Assembly: GCF_900240265.1 (NCBI RefSeq)
Contig: NZ_LT964739.1
Location: 675,948-739,947, forward strand
Origin: Galactobacillus timonensis
GTDB taxonomy: Bacteria > Bacillota_I > Bacilli_A > Erysipelotrichales > Erysipelotrichaceae
Reading direction: 5' to 3'
DNA: 64,000 nt
The notes under the pieces: generated by a model
Database searches by the model: none
Seen by the model: only the letters and a program-made list of their open reading frames with translations
Told to the model about the DNA's origin: nothing
Part shown: piece by piece, positions 61,520-64,000 of the stretch
Position numbering within the stretch: position 1 is the first letter of the stretch
Layout of the letters: each line of letters opens with the position of its first letter
Made by a program: the position numbers and the translations under genes

Positions 61520-64000
61520 ATGAAGGGAAAGAAGTTTACGGCAGCTTCTGTCAGTGCTTTCGTTGCGGCAGCGGCTGTCCTCAGCGGATGCGCTTCGTCG
61601 TCCAGCACGGCTTCCGGTAAGACGGGTACTTACCATGGAGAGGCACAGGGCTTCGGCGGCATCGTATCTGCTGACGTCACATTCGACAATGGCAAGATTA
61701 CGGATGTTGTACTCACCGGGGACAAGGAAACACCAACGATCGGCGGTGCGGCTTTGGATGAGCTGAAGAAACAGGTACTGGATGCGGGCAGCGCAGAGAT
61801 CGATGGCGTATCCGGTGCGACGCACACATCGGATGCAGTGAAAGAGGCGGTGCAGCAGGCGATTGATGCGACGGAAGAAGGCACCTCTTCGACGGGTAAT
61901 ACAGCAGTAACCTTTACCGCAGGCACCTATACCGGTACAGCAACCGGCTATAACGGACCGGTCGAGCTGGATGTCACATTCAGCGACAGCGGCATCGACG
62001 ATATTCAGGTCAAGACAAGCTCCGAGACGGCACATGTCGGTGACGTTGCCTATGACATCATGTTTGCGGATGCCAAGGAAGCAGTCGGCTCGGGCATTGA
62101 TTCCGTATCCGGCGCAACATTTACGTCCCGCGCCATCAAGGATGCGCTCGATGATGCGGCGCAGCAGGCAGGCGTTTCCGATCTGTCCGCATTCCAGAAG
62201 AATACGGTTGTTCATTCGGCAGGTGATCCGATCGACGAGACCTATGACGTTGTTGTCATCGGTGCCGGCGGCGCAGGTATGGCTGCGGCAGCACAGGCCG
62301 TACAGAACGGTGACTCTGTTGTCGTTGTAGAAGAAAATGCGGAAATCGGCGGAAATACGCTGGTATCCGGCGGTCAGTTCCAGTCCGTTATGAAGTACCT
62401 CGTCTGGGATGAGAATGATCCGGAGGCTACGGAAGCTGTCTGGGACTACAATGGCCAGACCTATACGAAGCTGAAGGCGACGCAGGGTCAGCTTGGCGTT
62501 CTGAAGACTATTCTCAACTGGTCCGAGAAGCCGTTTGATCCGACGTATTTCGATACGCATGACTATGTGGCAGGCGATATTGAGACACTGTCGCAGGCAG
62601 GCGTGCACCAGGAATACCTGCCGACGCTGCAAGCACTGAAGAAGGAGATCCAGGCGTATATCGACTATGCGCAGCCGAAGCTTGATGCCGGCGCGTCGGA
62701 GTCGGATCTGACGCTGTTCTCCACCGTCAATCTTCATATCTTCCAGACATATTACGGCGGTCTGCGCCGGTCGGCCGATGGCAAGGACTGGATCTATGGT
62801 GACTATGATCTTGTTTCACAGTTTATCGAAGACGGTCAGGGGCTGAAGGAGTGGCTCGAGGACCAGGGTTCCCTGTTTGCGGATGACAAGCAGCTGACGC
62901 TGATCGGGGCCCTCTGGTATCGTGAAAACATGAACCTTGGCTGCGATATTAATAAGGATGGCGAAAAGGAAGCGACCGGCAACTGGGGCACTTATTTCCT
63001 GCCGCTGCGCACGACGGTTGAAAGCGTCGATGGCAACGAGATCATGACCCGCACCAAGGCAGAGAACCTGATCATTGATAACGGTAAGGTTACGGGTGTT
63101 ACGGGTACGCAGTATGATGGTACGCCGGTTACGCTGCACGCCAACAAGGGTGTGGTTCTTGCGACAGGCGGCTATGCGGCCAATATCCAGATGGTCATTG
63201 ATAACAATGAATACTGGGATTCGCAGTATCTCACCTCCGGAATCAAGACGACGAACCGTTCCTCGCTGCAGGGCGACGGCATTGTGATGGGTGAAGCTGC
63301 CGGTGCCGCGACGACGGGCATGGGCTTCCCGCAGATGATGCCGATCTCCTGGATCGACAATGGCAACCTTGCTTTCGGCGGCGGCCAGTATGCGGTCTAC
63401 ATCAATCCGACAACGGGCAAGCGTTTCGTCGATGAGTCCGCGGAACGTGATGTTCTCTCGCTCGGAGAATTCGCTAACGGCATCGACTACAACGGTACGA
63501 AGGGTGTGTTCCTGGAGTTCACCAATGCCAATACGGCAATCGGTATCCCGTATCCGTATGACAAGTATGAAAACGGTCAGGTCACCGAGATTTCGCACGA
63601 CGATGTCGAAAACCGTGTCTACTACGTTTCCAATGCAGAAGACATTCAGAAGGTTCTGGACCAGTATGGCATGACGGCAAAGCCGGAAGATATCTATGAC
63701 ACGATCCGTCAGTATGATGAAGCCTATCTGGCGGATGGTACGCCGTCCGACGGCATCAAGAAGAGCGCATGGAACGCAACGATCGGAACGGTCGATTCCA
63801 ACGGTGATTATAAGCTGGAAGGCGAACTGCTCCGTATCCGTGTCATGGCTCCTTCGACGCACCACACGATGGGCGGCCTGGTTGTTGATACGAAGCGTCA
63901 CGTAATGACGACGGACGGCGCATCGATCGACGGCCTCTATGCGGCAGGCGAAGTTACCGGCGGCATTCATGCTGGCAACCGTCTCGGCGGCAACGCAATC
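61520..64000 (+). CDS. Secreted FMN/FAD flavoprotein reductase, fumarate-reductase-like (partial)
   Basis: The frame starts at ATG 61520 with GGAGG upstream and is still open at the window end, so at least 827 residues are encoded. A lipoprotein signal ends at LSGC (Cys near 24). Two FMN-binding domains follow, each with the S-G-A-T attachment motif: VSGATHTS (Thr near 99) and VSGATFTS (Thr near 198). Then comes an FAD-binding domain with VVVIGAGGAGMAAAAQA (near 242-258) and, near the end, APSTHHTMGG and NRLGGNA, which carry the substrate-site His and Arg of flavocytochrome c fumarate reductases. It probably accepts electrons outside the membrane; the acceptor is unknown. The FMNs would be attached by an ApbE enzyme not in this window. 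Confidence 0.88.
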   Translation, partial: MKGKKFTAASVSAFVAAAAVLSGCASSSSTASGKTGTYHGEAQGFGGIVSADVTFDNGKITDVVLTGDKETPTIGGAALDELKKQVLDAGSAEIDGVSGATHTSDAVKEAVQQAIDATEEGTSSTGNTAVTFTAGTYTGTATGYNGPVELDVTFSDSGIDDIQVKTSSETAHVGDVAYDIMFADAKEAVGSGIDSVSGATFTSRAIKDALDDAAQQAGVSDLSAFQKNTVVHSAGDPIDETYDVVVIGAGGAGMAAAAQAVQNGDSVVVVEENAEIGGNTLVSGGQFQSVMKYLVWDENDPEATEAVWDYNGQTYTKLKATQGQLGVLKTILNWSEKPFDPTYFDTHDYVAGDIETLSQAGVHQEYLPTLQALKKEIQAYIDYAQPKLDAGASESDLTLFSTVNLHIFQTYYGGLRRSADGKDWIYGDYDLVSQFIEDGQGLKEWLEDQGSLFADDKQLTLIGALWYRENMNLGCDINKDGEKEATGNWGTYFLPLRTTVESVDGNEIMTRTKAENLIIDNGKVTGVTGTQYDGTPVTLHANKGVVLATGGYAANIQMVIDNNEYWDSQYLTSGIKTTNRSSLQGDGIVMGEAAGAATTGMGFPQMMPISWIDNGNLAFGGGQYAVYINPTTGKRFVDESAERDVLSLGEFANGIDYNGTKGVFLEFTNANTAIGIPYPYDKYENGQVTEISHDDVENRVYYVSNAEDIQKVLDQYGMTAKPEDIYDTIRQYDEAYLADGTPSDGIKKSAWNATIGTVDSNGDYKLEGELLRIRVMAPSTHHTMGGLVVDTKRHVMTTDGASIDGLYAAGEVTGGIHAGNRLGGNAI

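Noticed and set aside
61490..63970. Two long minus-strand frames opposite the flavoprotein gene
   Set aside because: The plus-strand frame is open throughout with clear FMN and FAD motifs and an SD sequence; the minus frames are cysteine- and arginine-rich shadows.

Overview
This window is the replication-origin region of a low-GC Gram-positive (Bacillota) chromosome. Gene content and order (dnaA-dnaN-S4-recF-gyrB-gyrA, mnmG-rsmG-noc-soj-spo0J, dnaX-ybaB-recR, rpmH-rnpA-yidC-jag, pth-mfd-rqcP) are those of Bacillota. A V/A-type ATPase, a short SRP RNA without an Alu domain, and no visible sporulation genes fit an Erysipelotrichia-like lineage, but the lineage is an inference from gene content, not from a search.

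Layout, left to right. 1-3.6 kb: the start of a leftward HTH regulator, then lysA, a small membrane protein, an MFS carrier and remnants of a MazG-like gene. 3.6-12 kb: a complete leftward V-type ATPase operon (G-C-I-K-F-E-A-B-D). 12-13.2 kb: a dinJ-yafQ toxin-antitoxin locus beside a decayed copy of its own antitoxin gene. 13.2-25.5 kb: a long leftward run dnaX-ybaB-recR-fhs-PUA-like protein-mnmG-unknown-GHL10 lipoprotein-rsmG-noc-soj-spo0J. 25.6-27.9 kb: tadA, the SRP RNA gene and serS with a serine T-box; two perfect parS palindromes bracket serS. 27.9-34.8 kb: a rightward accessory block with a lipoprotein, a small basic protein, and a three-gene module (TerB-N protein, BrxD-like ATPase, Lhr-like helicase) that matches the Shango antiphage architecture. 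34.9-43.7 kb: gyrA, gyrB, recF, an S4 protein, dnaN and dnaA, all leftward. 43.7-44.16 kb: oriC with perfect DnaA boxes. 44.2-49.7 kb: ppk, galM (rightward), jag, yidC, rnpA and rpmH; apart from galM these point toward the origin, unlike the usual Bacillota arrangement. 49.75-51.14 kb: an IS605-type element carrying TnpB only. 51.2-56.4 kb: rightward membrane protein, pth, mfd and rqcP. 56.5-61.3 kb: an amino acid permease, a cardiolipin synthase gene interrupted by one in-frame TAG, a 34-codon gene and an ArsB/NhaD-type permease. 61.5 kb to the end: a secreted flavoprotein with two FMN-binding domains and a fumarate-reductase-like FAD domain, truncated by the window and preceded by a MerR-type promoter.

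The genes link up functionally. DnaA, DnaN, gyrase, RecF, Soj, Spo0J, Noc and the parS sites make up the replication, initiation-control and origin-segregation apparatus. SRP RNA, YidC, RnpA, RpmH, Pth, RqcP, MnmG, TadA and SerS serve translation and protein export. The Shango-like module, the toxin-antitoxin pair and the TnpB element are the accessory layer. No tRNA gene, rRNA gene or CRISPR array was seen.
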